Below, one piece after another: positions 34,467 through 44,060 of a stretch of DNA of 64,000 nucleotides (positions are counted from its first letter, which is position 1; every line of letters starts with the position of its first letter). This DNA comes from Paludibacteraceae bacterium (GTDB lineage: Bacteria; Bacteroidota; Bacteroidia; Bacteroidales; Paludibacteraceae). Both the position numbers and the translations under genes were made by a program. Under the pieces are notes generated by a model. It was not told the origin of the DNA. It worked only from the letters and a program-made list of their open reading frames with translations, and did not search any database. The stretch covers positions 35,956-99,955 of the forward strand of contig JAGALP010000006.1 in NCBI GenBank assembly GCA_017625155.1, given 5' to 3'.

Positions 34467-34498
34467 CAAAGTTACAAAAAATCTCGCACGCGCGCAAG
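34467..34498 (-). promoter_or_regulatory. Promoter of the FAH-fold/porU/porV unit, nearly leaderless
   Basis: Minus strand: CTTG (34498-34495), 20 bases, TAACTTTG (34474-34467). Only 8 bases separate the box from ATG 34458, so the mRNA would have almost no leader. Confidence 0.65.
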
Positions 34499-34547
34499 CG
34501 TTAGCGCAATTTTTTCTCGCATTCTTAATAATGGGTATCTTTTTCCG

Positions 34548-35861
34548 TTACTTAGCGCGGATAAAGATTTGCACTGGGCTACCATTAAAATCCCACCATT
34601 CACGCAGTTTATTCTCCAAAAAACGACGATAAGGCTCTTTTACATATTGTGGCAAATTGGCGAAGAATACAAACGTAGGAATTTGTGTATTAGGCAATTG
34701 CGTACAATACTTGATTTTGATATACTTGCCCTTCGTTGCGGGTGGGGGATAGTTTTCAATCAATGGCAGGAAGCGTTCGTTGAGTTGCGCGGTAGGCACT
34801 TTGCGTTGCTTGTTCTCATACACGTGCAAGGCAGTCTCCATTACCTTGAAAATGCGCTGTTTGGTCAACGCTGAAGTAAAGATAATAGGAAAATCTTTAA
34901 ACGGTGCAATGCGCTCACGGATGGCACGTTCATAGCCTTTGATATCTGCATTGGTCTTGCTCTCAATCAAATCCCATTTGTTGACGCAGACTACCAATCC
35001 CTTTTTATTCTTTTGCACCAAAGAATATATATTCAAGTCTTGTGCTTCGATACCACGTGTAGCATCAATCATCAAGATGCAGACATCCGAGTTCTCTATC
35101 GCACGAATACTGCGTACCACCGAATAATACTCCAAATCTTCATTCACTTTGGCTTTTTTGCGAATACCCGCAGTATCTACCAAATAAAAATCTTTGCCAA
35201 ACTTGTTGTATCTAGTGTAAATGCTATCTCGTGTGGTGCCAGGAATATCGGTCACAATTGTTCTTTCTTCTCCAATAAATGCATTGAGGATACTACTTTT
35301 GCCTGCATTCGGACGACCTACAATAGCAAAACGTGGCAACTCCTCCAAATCTTCGCCTGCTACGGTGTCTTTGAATCGACTGCAAATCTCATCCAACAAA
35401 TCGCCTGTGCCTAATCCATTTTCAGCCGACAAGATATATGGCTCGCCCAAACCAAGCTTATAGAACTCTGGCGCACCATATTGTTGGTCAAACTGATCCA
35501 CTTTGTTCACTGCCAACACAGTCTCTTTCTTGGCTTGACGGAGTAGGTGAGCCACCTCCATATCAAACTGCGTCACACCCGCGTTCACATCCACCACCAA
35601 GAGAATCACATCCGCTTCTTTGATGGCGAGGTTCACCTGACGGTTGATCTCGCTCTCAAACGTATCATCGGAGTTGACTACCCATCCGCCAGTATCAATG
35701 ACGGAAAATTCTTTGCCACACCATTCGCTTTTGCCGTATTGACGGTCACGAGTAGTGCCTGCTGCATCATTTACTATTGCTCGACGCGTTTTGGTCAAGC
35801 GGTTGAATAGGGTCGATTTCCCAACATTAGGACGACCCACTATCGCTAAAATATTTGCCAT
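34548..35861 (-). CDS. der: Ribosome biogenesis GTPase Der
   Basis: A 437-residue double GTPase (EngA) required for 50S subunit assembly. First G domain: [21 protein letters not shown]. Second: [24 protein letters not shown]. The C-terminal KH-like domain follows ([20 protein letters not shown]). The size and start are standard. Confidence 0.97.
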   Translation of the reverse strand: MANILAIVGRPNVGKSTLFNRLTKTRRAIVNDAAGTTRDRQYGKSEWCGKEFSVIDTGGWVVNSDDTFESEINRQVNLAIKEADVILLVVDVNAGVTQFDMEVAHLLRQAKKETVLAVNKVDQFDQQYGAPEFYKLGLGEPYILSAENGLGTGDLLDEICSRFKDTVAGEDLEELPRFAIVGRPNAGKSSILNAFIGEERTIVTDIPGTTRDSIYTRYNKFGKDFYLVDTAGIRKKAKVNEDLEYYSVVRSIRAIENSDVCILMIDATRGIEAQDLNIYSLVQKNKKGLVVCVNKWDLIESKTNADIKGYERAIRERIAPFKDFPIIFTSALTKQRIFKVMETALHVYENKQRKVPTAQLNERFLPLIENYPPPATKGKYIKIKYCTQLPNTQIPTFVFFANLPQYVKEPYRRFLENKLREWWDFNGSPVQIFIRAK

Positions 35862-35890
35862 AGTATTTTTAGTTTTTTATAATTCTTAAT

Positions 35891-35991
35891 TGCCTATTAT
35901 ATGCCTATTGTTTGCCACCTATTTGCCACCTGCCTCCATAGGGACTTCATCGGAACCTCATCGGAACCTCATCGGAACCTCGCCGAGCCTT
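35891..35991. repeat. 11-bp tandem arrays, about nine units
   Basis: Two adjoining arrays in one 11-base phase: TGCCTATTATA, TGCCTATTGTT, TGCCACCTATT, TGCCACCTGCC, one transitional unit, then CATCGGAACCT three times (35948, 35959, 35970) and CGCCGAGCCTT. It fills most of the gap between the slyD stop and the der start. Confidence 0.88.
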
Positions 35992-36020
35992 TACCGTGAC
36001 TTCTTCGTGCCACCTACGGA

Positions 36021-36599
36021 CTAACAATTGCAGTTTCCGCAGCTTCCTTCTTGGCAATCACCGCCACAGTTCCCGCCATTGCAATGACCGCCACAGCCAC
36101 CGCAACCTCTGTGATGCAATGCTTTCAATTCGCCTTCAGTCACGTCGCGAAGATTCAATACCTTGCCCACAAAGTGCAAGTTCTCGCCTGCCAATGGGTG
36201 GTTGAGGTCAATGGTTACGTTATCTGCGGTGATCTCTGCTATCTGTGCATTGATGACTTGTCCATCTGCTGTGTTCATAGGTACGATAGCACCTACATAT
36301 ACGCGTTCACTATCGAACTCGCCATCGCCATTGTAAAACATCTTCTTATCCAAGGTCAATACGCCCTCGTCGTCGTACTCGCCATAAGCGTCTTGGCATG
36401 CAATGCGGAAATCAAATGCTTCGCCCTCTTCCAAGCCTTCCATTTGCTGTTCAAAGGCTGGCAACATCATGCCTTCGCCGTGGCAATATACCAATGGAGC
36501 TTCAGCGGTAGCTTTCTCCATCAATTCTTCTTTACCATTTTCGCCATCTACGTACAAATCGTACTCCAGCGTCACTACTTTCTTTGCTTCAATTTTCAT
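36021..36599 (-). CDS. SlyD-like FKBP-type peptidyl-prolyl isomerase
   Basis: A 192-residue FKBP with an inserted-flap domain: VVTLEYDLYVDGENG, MMLPAFEQQMEGLEEGE, FDFRIACQDAYGEYD, and NHPLAGENLHFVGKVL. The last ~30 residues are Cys/His/Gly-rich (HHRGCGGCGGHCNGGNCGG), as in the metal-binding tails of SlyD proteins that bind nickel and other metals. It is a cytoplasmic chaperone and proline isomerase. There is no hydrogenase gene nearby to suggest a nickel-delivery client. Confidence 0.93.
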   Translation of the reverse strand: MKIEAKKVVTLEYDLYVDGENGKEELMEKATAEAPLVYCHGEGMMLPAFEQQMEGLEEGEAFDFRIACQDAYGEYDDEGVLTLDKKMFYNGDGEFDSERVYVGAIVPMNTADGQVINAQIAEITADNVTIDLNHPLAGENLHFVGKVLNLRDVTEGELKALHHRGCGGCGGHCNGGNCGGDCQEGSCGNCNC

Positions 36600-36618
36600 A
36601 TTTTCTTAACTTTTTAAC

Positions 36619-36655
36619 TCTAAACAGTAGCGGCTCAGCCGCGTTCACTAAACAC
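36619..36655. repeat. Dispersed hairpin element, copy 1
   Basis: CTAAACAGTAG, a GC-rich stem (CGGCTCAGCCG), then CGTTCACTAAACAC. The flanks match those of the element at 46183-46217 although the stems differ in sequence, which indicates a conserved layout. It lies between slyD and lptD. Confidence 0.6.
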
Positions 36656-36659
36656 AAAA

Positions 36660-39455
36660 CTACCACCAATCAATCCGCTTACCTGTGGCATCTGCGCTAC
36701 TCTTGTCATACTTCAAGTCTGCCAACATGCTTGCGTTTACACCGATGTGGAAGGTATAACTCTTATACGGACCAAAAGGCACAAAACTTGCACTCATGCT
36801 CCAGCAGTGCAAATCGCGGCTTACATTGATGCTGGTGTAGGACATCTTCTTGGCATTCACGTCGTAACTGAGTGAAGTGCTTGCTTTCCAACCGCTACCT
36901 AAGCCGATTGATGCAGAGAAACTCAAGTTGTGCCTAAATCCCATCTTGGGGTAATTGCGTTTCTCATCCCATTCTGAGCCCATCGCACCATATCGCAAAT
37001 TATACGACACACTCAAACTCCATGGAATCTTTGCAAACAGATAACCATCATCGGTTACTTCATCTTTCTTCTTCGGTTTTTTCTCAGCAGGCTTTTCTGG
37101 TTCAATGATTTCTCCTGTCAATGGGTCAATCGTAGGTTCGGCTAATGCCTCCTCTTCCGCAGGCTCTTCATTTTTTTTGTCATCACGATTGAACCATCGC
37201 TTCACCACATCGTTATTGAATGTGTAGCTGAAACTGGTGCTTGTTCCCAAGAAGTGTGGAAAGCGACCGTGATTCCAATACAATTCATTGCAGCGCACGT
37301 GCTGTCCGCTGGCGGTAGTGGTGTACATATATGGATCGAACTGTCCGCTGAGGTTGATGGTGTAGTTCACTTTCGGAATCTTGATACGCAAATTCACCGA
37401 GAAGTTCTGCCAGTTCATAGAGTCGGCGATAAAGTTATATCCACCACTAATGCTCAAATTATCAATGATACTATACACCTTATATGGCTCTTTGCCTGTG
37501 GTATCTTTGTCATTGCGCAGTTTCATCTCCAAGTTGTTGCCCAGCGAGAAACCCAATGTAGCTGCTGCACCACGGCTGGGGGCTTCCTTGAAGCGCGAAT
37601 AGTGTACCACTTCGTAAATCGGCAAACCATTCTCATCTAGTTTTGGCACGATATTACCTGCTGCATCCTTTGTCGTTATTAATCGGTCATAACTGCCGTG
37701 GAAACCACCATAGCGTTTTGCCCAATAGTCTTTGCCGAAGTCGGGGTGGTAGCTAAAACTTACGGATGGTGTCATCACATGGCGGAAACGGTCCACCTTG
37801 TCGCCAAACCATTTGCGGAATGGGATGTAGAATCCGTATAACTTGGTGGACATGCTCACGCTGGCATTGAAGTCGTACACGTTGTAGAAGCCCATGACGG
37901 TATCTTTCTGCACTTGGTTGAGTTCTTCGTTCCAACTCTGATCCACACGTGAGAAGAACATGCGGTCGTTAAAGCTGATGCTGGGCGTGATACTCAAGTA
38001 CTTGAATGCCATGAACGATGCCGATGAACTCAATGTGTGCTTCAATCGGTTGTCCCAATCTTTCACAAAGTTCGACTTGAAGAAATAGTCCTCCTTACAT
38101 GTGATGGAGTTGGTGAAACTACCGTTGTACTGCAAGCTAATCTTCTCGTACCATTTCTCTTTGCCCACCCGCACTTTGCGTTTGAATGGGTAGATACGGC
38201 TCATGCTGACGTTCAAGCTTGGTAGGCTGACGCTGAGTGTAGAGTCTTTGGTACGTTGTGTGAGGTTCATGCTGATACCAATGTTCCACGGACTATCAGG
38301 GAAGCGTTGCGTATAGCTGATGCTACTGCTGGTGGTGTTTTCCGAGTTGGCAGCCACGTTGTAATAGCTATTGATATTGCTGCGGTTATATCCTGCGGTC
38401 TTGAAGTTGACGCTTGCCGAGAAGTTGTTGTATGGATTGGCTTTGCTGTCTTGGGTGTGCGACCATTGCACTTGCAAGTTCTTTGCCACATTGTAGTCTG
38501 GCATATCTTTTTCGCCAGTGACGTCCCATCGGTAGTTGATGCTGAGATTACCTCTAAACTTATATCGTTTCAGGTACTGACTTCTTGCTCTTATCGCCCA
38601 TGTGCCTCGTGTGTAGATATCGCCTGTTACTTCCAAGTCCATATAGTCGTTGATGGCGAAGTAATAGCCTATGCCCGATAGGTATAATCCGCGTGTGTAA
38701 TCATCTCCGAAGTTAGGCATGATGAATCCGCTGCTGTATTGATTGGTAAATGGGAAGAATCCGAATGGTATAGCCAGTGGCAATGGCACATCACCCACCA
38801 CCAAGTAAGCAGGTCCTGTGGCAATAAAATCGCCTGGTTTGACTTTGGCTTTGGTTAGTTTTAGGTAGAAGTGTGGATGATCATGTTGGTCGCAGGTGGT
38901 GTATTTACCACCGGCCATCATCAGCATATCGCCGTCCACTTTCTTTGTCTTGTCGGCTATGATATATCCTTCTCCTTGTTCGGTGATAGCGTTTCTGATA
39001 AATCCTTTTTGTGTCTTGAGATTATAAGTTATCTCATCGGTCTCGTAACTGTCATTCCCTTCCGAGAATATGGGTTTACCAATCCACTCGTTTTCGATGG
39101 TGTCAAGTACGCCTTTTGCAAATAGGGTGCTGCTGTCCATACTCACTCGGATATACTCGGCAGTCAATCCCATGGTTTTGTATTTCAGGTCGCCGCTGCC
39201 GTAGATATGCGCGATGCCTTTGCCTGTGATGACCATCGAGTCGTTGGAGGTGTATTCAATACGTGCATCAATAGTATTTGCTTTTGGTTGCTCACTCGTT
39301 CCTATGCTATCTGCCCCTATGCTATCAGTTCTTATGGTATCGGTTCTTTGCTCCTGATTCCTGATTCCTTGCTCTTGACTCCATGCTGTTTGTGCCATCA
39401 TTGGCATCGCCAACAATAGCATTCCTATCAATATGTTTTTCCATATTCTCTGCAC
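36660..39455 (-). CDS. lptD: LPS assembly protein LptD (Bacteroidota type)
   Basis: A 931-residue protein with a signal peptide (residues 1-26). Residues ~60-210 are an OstA/LptA-like beta-jellyroll (YTSNDSMVITGKGIAHIYGS, SEGNDSYETDEITYNLKTQ); the rest is a large outer-membrane barrel, preceded by the conserved VPLPLAIPFGFFPF. It should insert LPS in the outer leaflet. Between signal peptide and jellyroll is a repetitive stretch (EQGIRNQEQRTDTIRTDSIG) coded by 15-base and 12-base repeats (39300-39385). Essential when LPS is made; consistent with kdsB in the window. Confidence 0.9.
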   Translation of the reverse strand: MQRIWKNILIGMLLLAMPMMAQTAWSQEQGIRNQEQRTDTIRTDSIGADSIGTSEQPKANTIDARIEYTSNDSMVITGKGIAHIYGSGDLKYKTMGLTAEYIRVSMDSSTLFAKGVLDTIENEWIGKPIFSEGNDSYETDEITYNLKTQKGFIRNAITEQGEGYIIADKTKKVDGDMLMMAGGKYTTCDQHDHPHFYLKLTKAKVKPGDFIATGPAYLVVGDVPLPLAIPFGFFPFTNQYSSGFIMPNFGDDYTRGLYLSGIGYYFAINDYMDLEVTGDIYTRGTWAIRARSQYLKRYKFRGNLSINYRWDVTGEKDMPDYNVAKNLQVQWSHTQDSKANPYNNFSASVNFKTAGYNRSNINSYYNVAANSENTTSSSISYTQRFPDSPWNIGISMNLTQRTKDSTLSVSLPSLNVSMSRIYPFKRKVRVGKEKWYEKISLQYNGSFTNSITCKEDYFFKSNFVKDWDNRLKHTLSSSASFMAFKYLSITPSISFNDRMFFSRVDQSWNEELNQVQKDTVMGFYNVYDFNASVSMSTKLYGFYIPFRKWFGDKVDRFRHVMTPSVSFSYHPDFGKDYWAKRYGGFHGSYDRLITTKDAAGNIVPKLDENGLPIYEVVHYSRFKEAPSRGAAATLGFSLGNNLEMKLRNDKDTTGKEPYKVYSIIDNLSISGGYNFIADSMNWQNFSVNLRIKIPKVNYTINLSGQFDPYMYTTTASGQHVRCNELYWNHGRFPHFLGTSTSFSYTFNNDVVKRWFNRDDKKNEEPAEEEALAEPTIDPLTGEIIEPEKPAEKKPKKKDEVTDDGYLFAKIPWSLSVSYNLRYGAMGSEWDEKRNYPKMGFRHNLSFSASIGLGSGWKASTSLSYDVNAKKMSYTSINVSRDLHCWSMSASFVPFGPYKSYTFHIGVNASMLADLKYDKSSADATGKRIDWW

Positions 39456-39509
39456 GGTGCGTTCCTAGATATATTCCGCGCATATGCGCGCATTTGCACA
39501 AAAAAGCGT

Positions 39510-39638
39510 GCAAAGGTACAAAAAAAAATGCACAAATACAAGAAAAATCGCAGAAATTTTACTTTTAGGTTCGTTTTTTGTATTTGGGCTGCGTAGAGCG
39601 GCAGTCTATACGACAAGCGCATTCAGACGACGAGGTGG
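39510..39638 (-). repeat. Dispersed promoter-upstream element, copy 1
   Basis: From the -7 box outward, this stretch matches 62444-62550 (upstream of deoD) in the same orientation: shared GCAAAGGTACAAAAAAAAA plus TGCA, TTTACTTTTA, GGCTGCGTAGAGCGGCAGT (GGCTGCGTGGAGTGGCAGT in the other copy) and CGAGGTGGG. Confidence 0.65.
39511..39542 (-). promoter_or_regulatory. Promoter of lptD
   Basis: Minus strand: CTTG (39542-39539), 20 bases, TACCTTTG (39518-39511), 55 bases before ATG 39455. Confidence 0.75.
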
Positions 39639-39714
39639 GCGAGTATCTTTGTGGTGCGAGGTTGACTTATATAATTTTGGTATAGATTTATTTCCTTGTC
39701 TTTCCCTTATCAAT

Positions 39715-39758
39715 TACGTAGGATATACGTAGCATATACGTAAGATATACGTAGGATA
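39715..39758. repeat. 11-bp tandem array, four units (TACGTAGGATA)
   Basis: TACGTAGGATA, TACGTAGCATA, TACGTAAGATA, TACGTAGGATA with no gaps. Non-coding, between lptD and the fumarase gene. Confidence 0.88.
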
Positions 39759-40140
39759 ATCGGGCCGTTAACCAGAGAATACCCTATCTTCCTCCTGCCT
39801 TCTGCCTGCTTCTTCCCGCTTCCTTTCCCGTTACCACTTTGAAATCACTCCATTACCATCCAGTACTTACCTTGTACTTTGCTATCGGTCTATCTCTCGG
39901 CGTGATGCTATTTGCGTGCGCAAATTTCTTCGCAATCTTTGTTTATTAGCCCCGAATTGTATTTGGGTATTTCTTGCCTACCCATAGTTCTCGGCGGGGT
40001 TCTCGATAACGCTCGCGTCATAGGGTGCATTGGCTTTAATTCGCCAAGTATCCCTGCTTCTACACTCTGCGCTCTACACTTCCCGTTTTCCACCTATCAC
40101 CTTTAAAACCTTTAAAAACTCTTTAAAACTTTTTCAACCC
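39759..40140. other. Non-coding spacer with simple-sequence tracts
   Basis: I find no credible gene, tRNA or terminator in this 380-base stretch. It has a pyrimidine-rich run at 39788-39835, a short palindrome ATTTGCG-TG-CGCAAAT (39910-39925) and a ~10-base array of CCTTTAAAA type at 40100-40134. Short frames on both strands lack family resemblance. Confidence 0.6.
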
Positions 40141-40144
40141 AAAA

Positions 40145-40176
40145 TTTGCATGCGTGCAATTTTTTTTGTACCTTTG
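40145..40176 (+). promoter_or_regulatory. Promoter of the fumarase gene
   Basis: TTTG (40145-40148), 20 bases, TACCTTTG (40169-40176), 37 bases before ATG 40214. It excludes the in-frame start at 40154. Confidence 0.8.
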
Positions 40177-40213
40177 CACGCTGATTCTGCAAAATTATCA
40201 AAACAATATAAAT

Positions 40214-41854
40214 ATGGAGTTTAAGTATGCACCAATGTTTCAACTGGGAAAGGATGAAACAGAGTATTATCTGCTGACCAAAGACCATGTGTCGGTTGGC
40301 GAGTTTGAAGGTAAACCTATCCTCAAGATTGAGGCTGAAGGATTAACAAAAATGGCTAATGCTGCTTTCTCGGACGTGAGTTTTATGCTGCGTCGTAGTC
40401 ACAATGAGCAAGTAGCAAAGATACTGCGCGACCCAGAGGCAAGCGATAATGATAAGTATGTAGCATTGACCTTCTTGCGCAATGCAGAAGTGTCATGCAA
40501 AGGTCAGTTGCCACTATGCCAAGACACTGGTACCGCTATTATCCATGGCGAGAAAGGTCAGCAAGTATGGACTGGCTACTGCGACGAAGAGGCACTAAGC
40601 AAAGGTGTGTATCTCACCTATACAGAGCGTAATCTCCGTTACTCTCAAAACGCTCCGTTGAATATGTATGATGAGGTGAATACCAAGTGCAACCTCCCTG
40701 CGCAAATCGACCTCGAGGCTACAGAAGGTATGGAATACCATTTCCTTTGTGTAACCAAAGGTGGTGGTTCTGCTAACAAAACTTACCTCTATCAAGAGAC
40801 CAAAGCGCGTATCCAAAATCCAGGCACATTAATCCCATTCCTCGTGGAGAAAATGAAGAGCCTTGGTACTGCAGCATGTCCACCATACCATATCGCGTTT
40901 GTGATTGGTGGTACGAGTGCAGAGAAGAACTTGCTGACTGTGAAATTGGCCTCTACCCACTACTACGACACCTTGCCAACTACGGGCGATGAGACAGGTC
41001 GTGCGTTCCGCGACATAGAGTTGGAGGAACAGCTGCTGAAAGAAGCATACAAGATTGGACTGGGTGCGCAGTTCGGTGGCAAATACATGGCACACGATAT
41101 TCGCGTAATCCGTTTGCCTCGTCACGGCGCAAGTTGCCCAATCGGCTTGGGCGTAAGTTGCTCGGCTGACCGAAATATCAAGTGTAAGATCAACAAAGAC
41201 GGTATTTGGATTGAGAAGATGGATAACAATCCTGCTTCGCTCATTCCAGAAGAACTGCGCAACGCAGGAGAGGGCGACGCTGTACGCATTGACCTCAACC
41301 AACCAATGGCGGATGTGTGCAAGATTTTGACTCAATATCCAATCGGTACACGCCTGAGTTTGAATGGTACGATTATTGTAGGTCGTGATATAGCACATGC
41401 TAAGATTAAAGCCCGTCTGGATGCAGGCGAGGGTATGCCAGAGTATCTGAAGAACCATCCTATCTACTACGCAGGTCCTGCCAAAACACCAGCAGGTATG
41501 CCTTGCGGTTCGATGGGCCCAACTACAGCAGGTCGTATGGACCCATATGTGGATGAGTTCCAAGACAATGGCGGAAGTCTAATCATGTTGGCAAAGGGTA
41601 ATCGCTCAATTGATGTGACCAACGCTTGCCAAAAGCATGGTGGTTTCTATCTCGGCTCGATTGGTGGTCCTGCTGCTATCCTCGCACAAGAGAATATCAA
41701 GTCAATAGAGTGCGTAGAGTATCCAGAATTGGGGATGGAAGCCATTTGGAAAATCGAAGTGGAGAACTTCCCAGCATTCATCCTCGTGGATGACAAGGGC
41801 AATGACTTCTTCAAACAACTCAAGCCATGTGAGGGTTGTACAATATTGAAGTAA
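40214..41854 (+). CDS. Class I (Fe-S) fumarate hydratase
   Basis: Interconverts fumarate and malate using an oxygen-sensitive [4Fe-4S] cluster. From ATG 40214 it has 546 residues in the usual two-domain arrangement. Cluster and active-site segments seen: [26 protein letters not shown], and [20 protein letters not shown] near the C-terminal half. Presence of this form and strict cysteine conservation suit an anaerobe in which fumarate is an electron acceptor. Transcribed from its own promoter; the LytM-like gene starts 45 bases later. Confidence 0.94.
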   Translation: MEFKYAPMFQLGKDETEYYLLTKDHVSVGEFEGKPILKIEAEGLTKMANAAFSDVSFMLRRSHNEQVAKILRDPEASDNDKYVALTFLRNAEVSCKGQLPLCQDTGTAIIHGEKGQQVWTGYCDEEALSKGVYLTYTERNLRYSQNAPLNMYDEVNTKCNLPAQIDLEATEGMEYHFLCVTKGGGSANKTYLYQETKARIQNPGTLIPFLVEKMKSLGTAACPPYHIAFVIGGTSAEKNLLTVKLASTHYYDTLPTTGDETGRAFRDIELEEQLLKEAYKIGLGAQFGGKYMAHDIRVIRLPRHGASCPIGLGVSCSADRNIKCKINKDGIWIEKMDNNPASLIPEELRNAGEGDAVRIDLNQPMADVCKILTQYPIGTRLSLNGTIIVGRDIAHAKIKARLDAGEGMPEYLKNHPIYYAGPAKTPAGMPCGSMGPTTAGRMDPYVDEFQDNGGSLIMLAKGNRSIDVTNACQKHGGFYLGSIGGPAAILAQENIKSIECVEYPELGMEAIWKIEVENFPAFILVDDKGNDFFKQLKPCEGCTILK

Positions 41855-41899
41855 TGTTTAATCGTTCGAACCGTAAGGTGAGATATAGCATTAAGAATT

Positions 41900-42733
41900 T
41901 TGACAGACGATAAGAAAATAAGTCTTTGGCGTCGGTTACGTAATCGGCATCGTATCAGTGTATTAGACGAAGCGACATTAGCAGAGCGTTGGCATATTCA
42001 TCTCTCAGGGTGGGGGGGCATCGTGGTAATAGCGCTGCTATTCCTGCTATCATTGATACTATTCTCGTTGGTGATACTCTATACCCCTATACGTAACTAT
42101 TTACCAGGTTATTCAGAGAATATCCGTCAGCAACTAGTGGAAGAGTCTGCACGTGTGGATTCGTTAGGTACCTCACTTGAGTTGCAACGGCAATACTTGA
42201 ATGTTATCAAGCAGGTGATGGCAGGAGAAGTGCAATCGGATACGGTACAAAGTCTTGATTCGATGCAAATAATCATGCGTGAGCAATTGCTGGAAGCAAA
42301 AAGCGAAGCTACGGCAGAGTTTATTGCTCAGTATGAGGCAAAAGAAAAAGATTACTTGCAACTGTTTGACATTGCCAATACCACGCCTACCGTGTCGTTT
42401 TTCCGACCAGCGCATGGCGTGATTATACAATCCTATGCACCAAAGGAACAACAATATGGGGTGGTTTTGAAAACACCAGAAAAAGAGAATGTAACCGCAG
42501 TTTTGGCAGGTAGAGTGGTGTATCTAAACTACGAGATTGGAAATACCTATACCATCATGCTGCAACACGACAACTACTTGTCGATATATCGCAACACCCT
42601 GAAATCGCTAAAGAATGTAGGCGATGCAGTGGCAGCAGGCGAGAGTATCGCACTGGTGGCAGACCAACTGCTATGGTTCGAAATATGGCAAAACGGACAG
42701 TCGATTAACCCTGAAGAGATTATTGCGTTTTGA
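41900..42733 (+). CDS. LytM (M23-like) protein lacking zinc ligands, membrane anchored
   Basis: A 277-residue protein starting at TTG 41900 (no suitable ATG; homologues begin with a similar KKISLWRRLR segment). One membrane helix (~38-62), a coiled-coil region (~75-150), then a degenerate LytM domain. The catalytic first motif (HxGxD-type) is RPAHGVIIQSYAPKEQQYG and the final HFEIW has become WFEIWQNG, so zinc ligands are missing. Such LytM factors (EnvC or NlpD in E. coli) activate amidases instead of cutting peptidoglycan. It is followed closely by dxr. Confidence 0.87.
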   Translation: MTDDKKISLWRRLRNRHRISVLDEATLAERWHIHLSGWGGIVVIALLFLLSLILFSLVILYTPIRNYLPGYSENIRQQLVEESARVDSLGTSLELQRQYLNVIKQVMAGEVQSDTVQSLDSMQIIMREQLLEAKSEATAEFIAQYEAKEKDYLQLFDIANTTPTVSFFRPAHGVIIQSYAPKEQQYGVVLKTPEKENVTAVLAGRVVYLNYEIGNTYTIMLQHDNYLSIYRNTLKSLKNVGDAVAAGESIALVADQLLWFEIWQNGQSINPEEIIAF

Positions 42734-42756
42734 GAGTGGAGGAGATAAAAGGTAAA

Positions 42757-43908
42757 ATGAAACAAATAGCTATATTAGGCAGTACTGGTAGTATTGGTAC
42801 GCAAACTTTGGATGTGGTGCGTCAGCATCCTGATGCGTTTTCGGTATATGCGCTATCTGCTAACCGCAGTGTGGACCTGCTGATTCAGCAAGCATTGGAG
42901 TTTAATCCAGCAGTGGTATGCATCGCCGATAAACGTTATTATCAACCTTTGCGTGATGCACTAAGCGACTTGCCTATTCGCGTGATGGCAGGCGAAGAAG
43001 CCATCGCAGAAATGGTCACGATGCCTGCGATAGATGTGGTGGTAGCTGCCATGGTAGGATATGCTGGCTTGCTGCCTACGATGCAAGCGATACGTGCTAA
43101 GAAAACCATCGCATTGGCAAACAAGGAAACGCTAGTGGTGGCTGGAGAAATCATCTGCCGTTTAGCACAACGCTACAAAGTGCCTATTCTTCCTGTGGAT
43201 AGCGAACACTCTGCTATATTTCAGAGTTTGGTTGGAGAAGAGGTACAAAGCATTGAGAAACTTTTACTGACTGCTAGTGGTGGTCCTTTCCGTACGTTTA
43301 CCTACGAGCAAATGCAGCATGTCACTGCGGCACAAGCGCTCAAACATCCTAATTGGGAGATGGGGGCGAAGATTACTATCGACTCTGCCAGTATGATGAA
43401 CAAGGGTTTCGAAGTAATCGAAGCCCGTTGGCTCTTCGATATACCTGTGGAGAAGATACAAGTGTTGGTGCACCCTCAGTCTGTTGTACATTCGGCTGTG
43501 CAATTCGTAGATGGTAGCGTGAAAGCACAACTTGGTACGCCCGATATGCGTATTCCGATTCACTATGCGCTGACTTATCCTGAGCGTTGGTTGAGCGACG
43601 TACCACGATTGGACCTCTTTGCGGTAAAGCAGCTCACTTTTGAGGAACCCGATATGCAGCGATTCCCTAACCTGAGATTGGCGTATGAGGCCATGGAGAA
43701 GGGTGGTAATATGCCATGTATATTGAATGCAGCCAACGAAGTGGTGAATTTGGCTTTCCGTGAGGAGAAATGTGGATTCTTGCAGATGTCGGATGTGATA
43801 GCAAAAACGATGGAAAGAACTGCTTTCATTGCCGAACCAACGTATGAAGATTATGTCCTGACCGACACCGAAGCTCGCAGAATAGCAACCGAAACTTTGA
43901 AACATTGA
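42757..43908 (+). CDS. dxr: 1-deoxy-D-xylulose 5-phosphate reductoisomerase
   Basis: First committed step of the MEP pathway, making MEP from DXP with NADPH. ATG 42757 gives 383 residues; the frame extends upstream only to a TTG. Motifs: GSTGSIGTQTLDVVRQ (NADPH), NKETLVVAGE, PVDSEHSAIFQ and the GGPFR / NWEMGAKITIDSASMMNKGFE active-site region. Third MEP gene in the window with ispE and ispF, though not adjacent to them. Confidence 0.96.
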   Translation: MKQIAILGSTGSIGTQTLDVVRQHPDAFSVYALSANRSVDLLIQQALEFNPAVVCIADKRYYQPLRDALSDLPIRVMAGEEAIAEMVTMPAIDVVVAAMVGYAGLLPTMQAIRAKKTIALANKETLVVAGEIICRLAQRYKVPILPVDSEHSAIFQSLVGEEVQSIEKLLLTASGGPFRTFTYEQMQHVTAAQALKHPNWEMGAKITIDSASMMNKGFEVIEARWLFDIPVEKIQVLVHPQSVVHSAVQFVDGSVKAQLGTPDMRIPIHYALTYPERWLSDVPRLDLFAVKQLTFEEPDMQRFPNLRLAYEAMEKGGNMPCILNAANEVVNLAFREEKCGFLQMSDVIAKTMERTAFIAEPTYEDYVLTDTEARRIATETLKH

Positions 43909-43933
43909 AACTATTTAATTAACTTAATAAATC

Positions 43934-43992
43934 CCTCCGACGGCACGGAGGAGTCTCCCTCGAAAACATCCGAGAAGCTTGTGGCTTCGAGG
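43934..43992 (+). other. Two hairpins in the dxr-rseP spacer
   Basis: CCTCCG-ACGGCA-CGGAGG (43934-43951) and CCTCGAA (43958-43964) with TTCGAGG (43986-43992). The ~150-base spacer between two codirectional genes has no T tract after the stems, so these are not classical terminators. They may be mRNA-processing or stability elements. Confidence 0.5.
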
Positions 43993-44060
43993 ATAGAGTG
44001 GAGGCATCGAGCGCCCTAACGACAAGGTCGTCGGTCAATGCGCGAGATTGCCGAACACGA

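Noticed and set aside
39716-40140. tRNA or small gene in the lptD-fumarase gap
   Set aside because: No cloverleaf or T-loop consensus and only short repeat-derived frames were found.
40829-41563. 244-residue frame antisense to the fumarase gene
   Set aside because: Cys/His/Thr-rich composition of a shadow frame, entirely inside a conserved gene.
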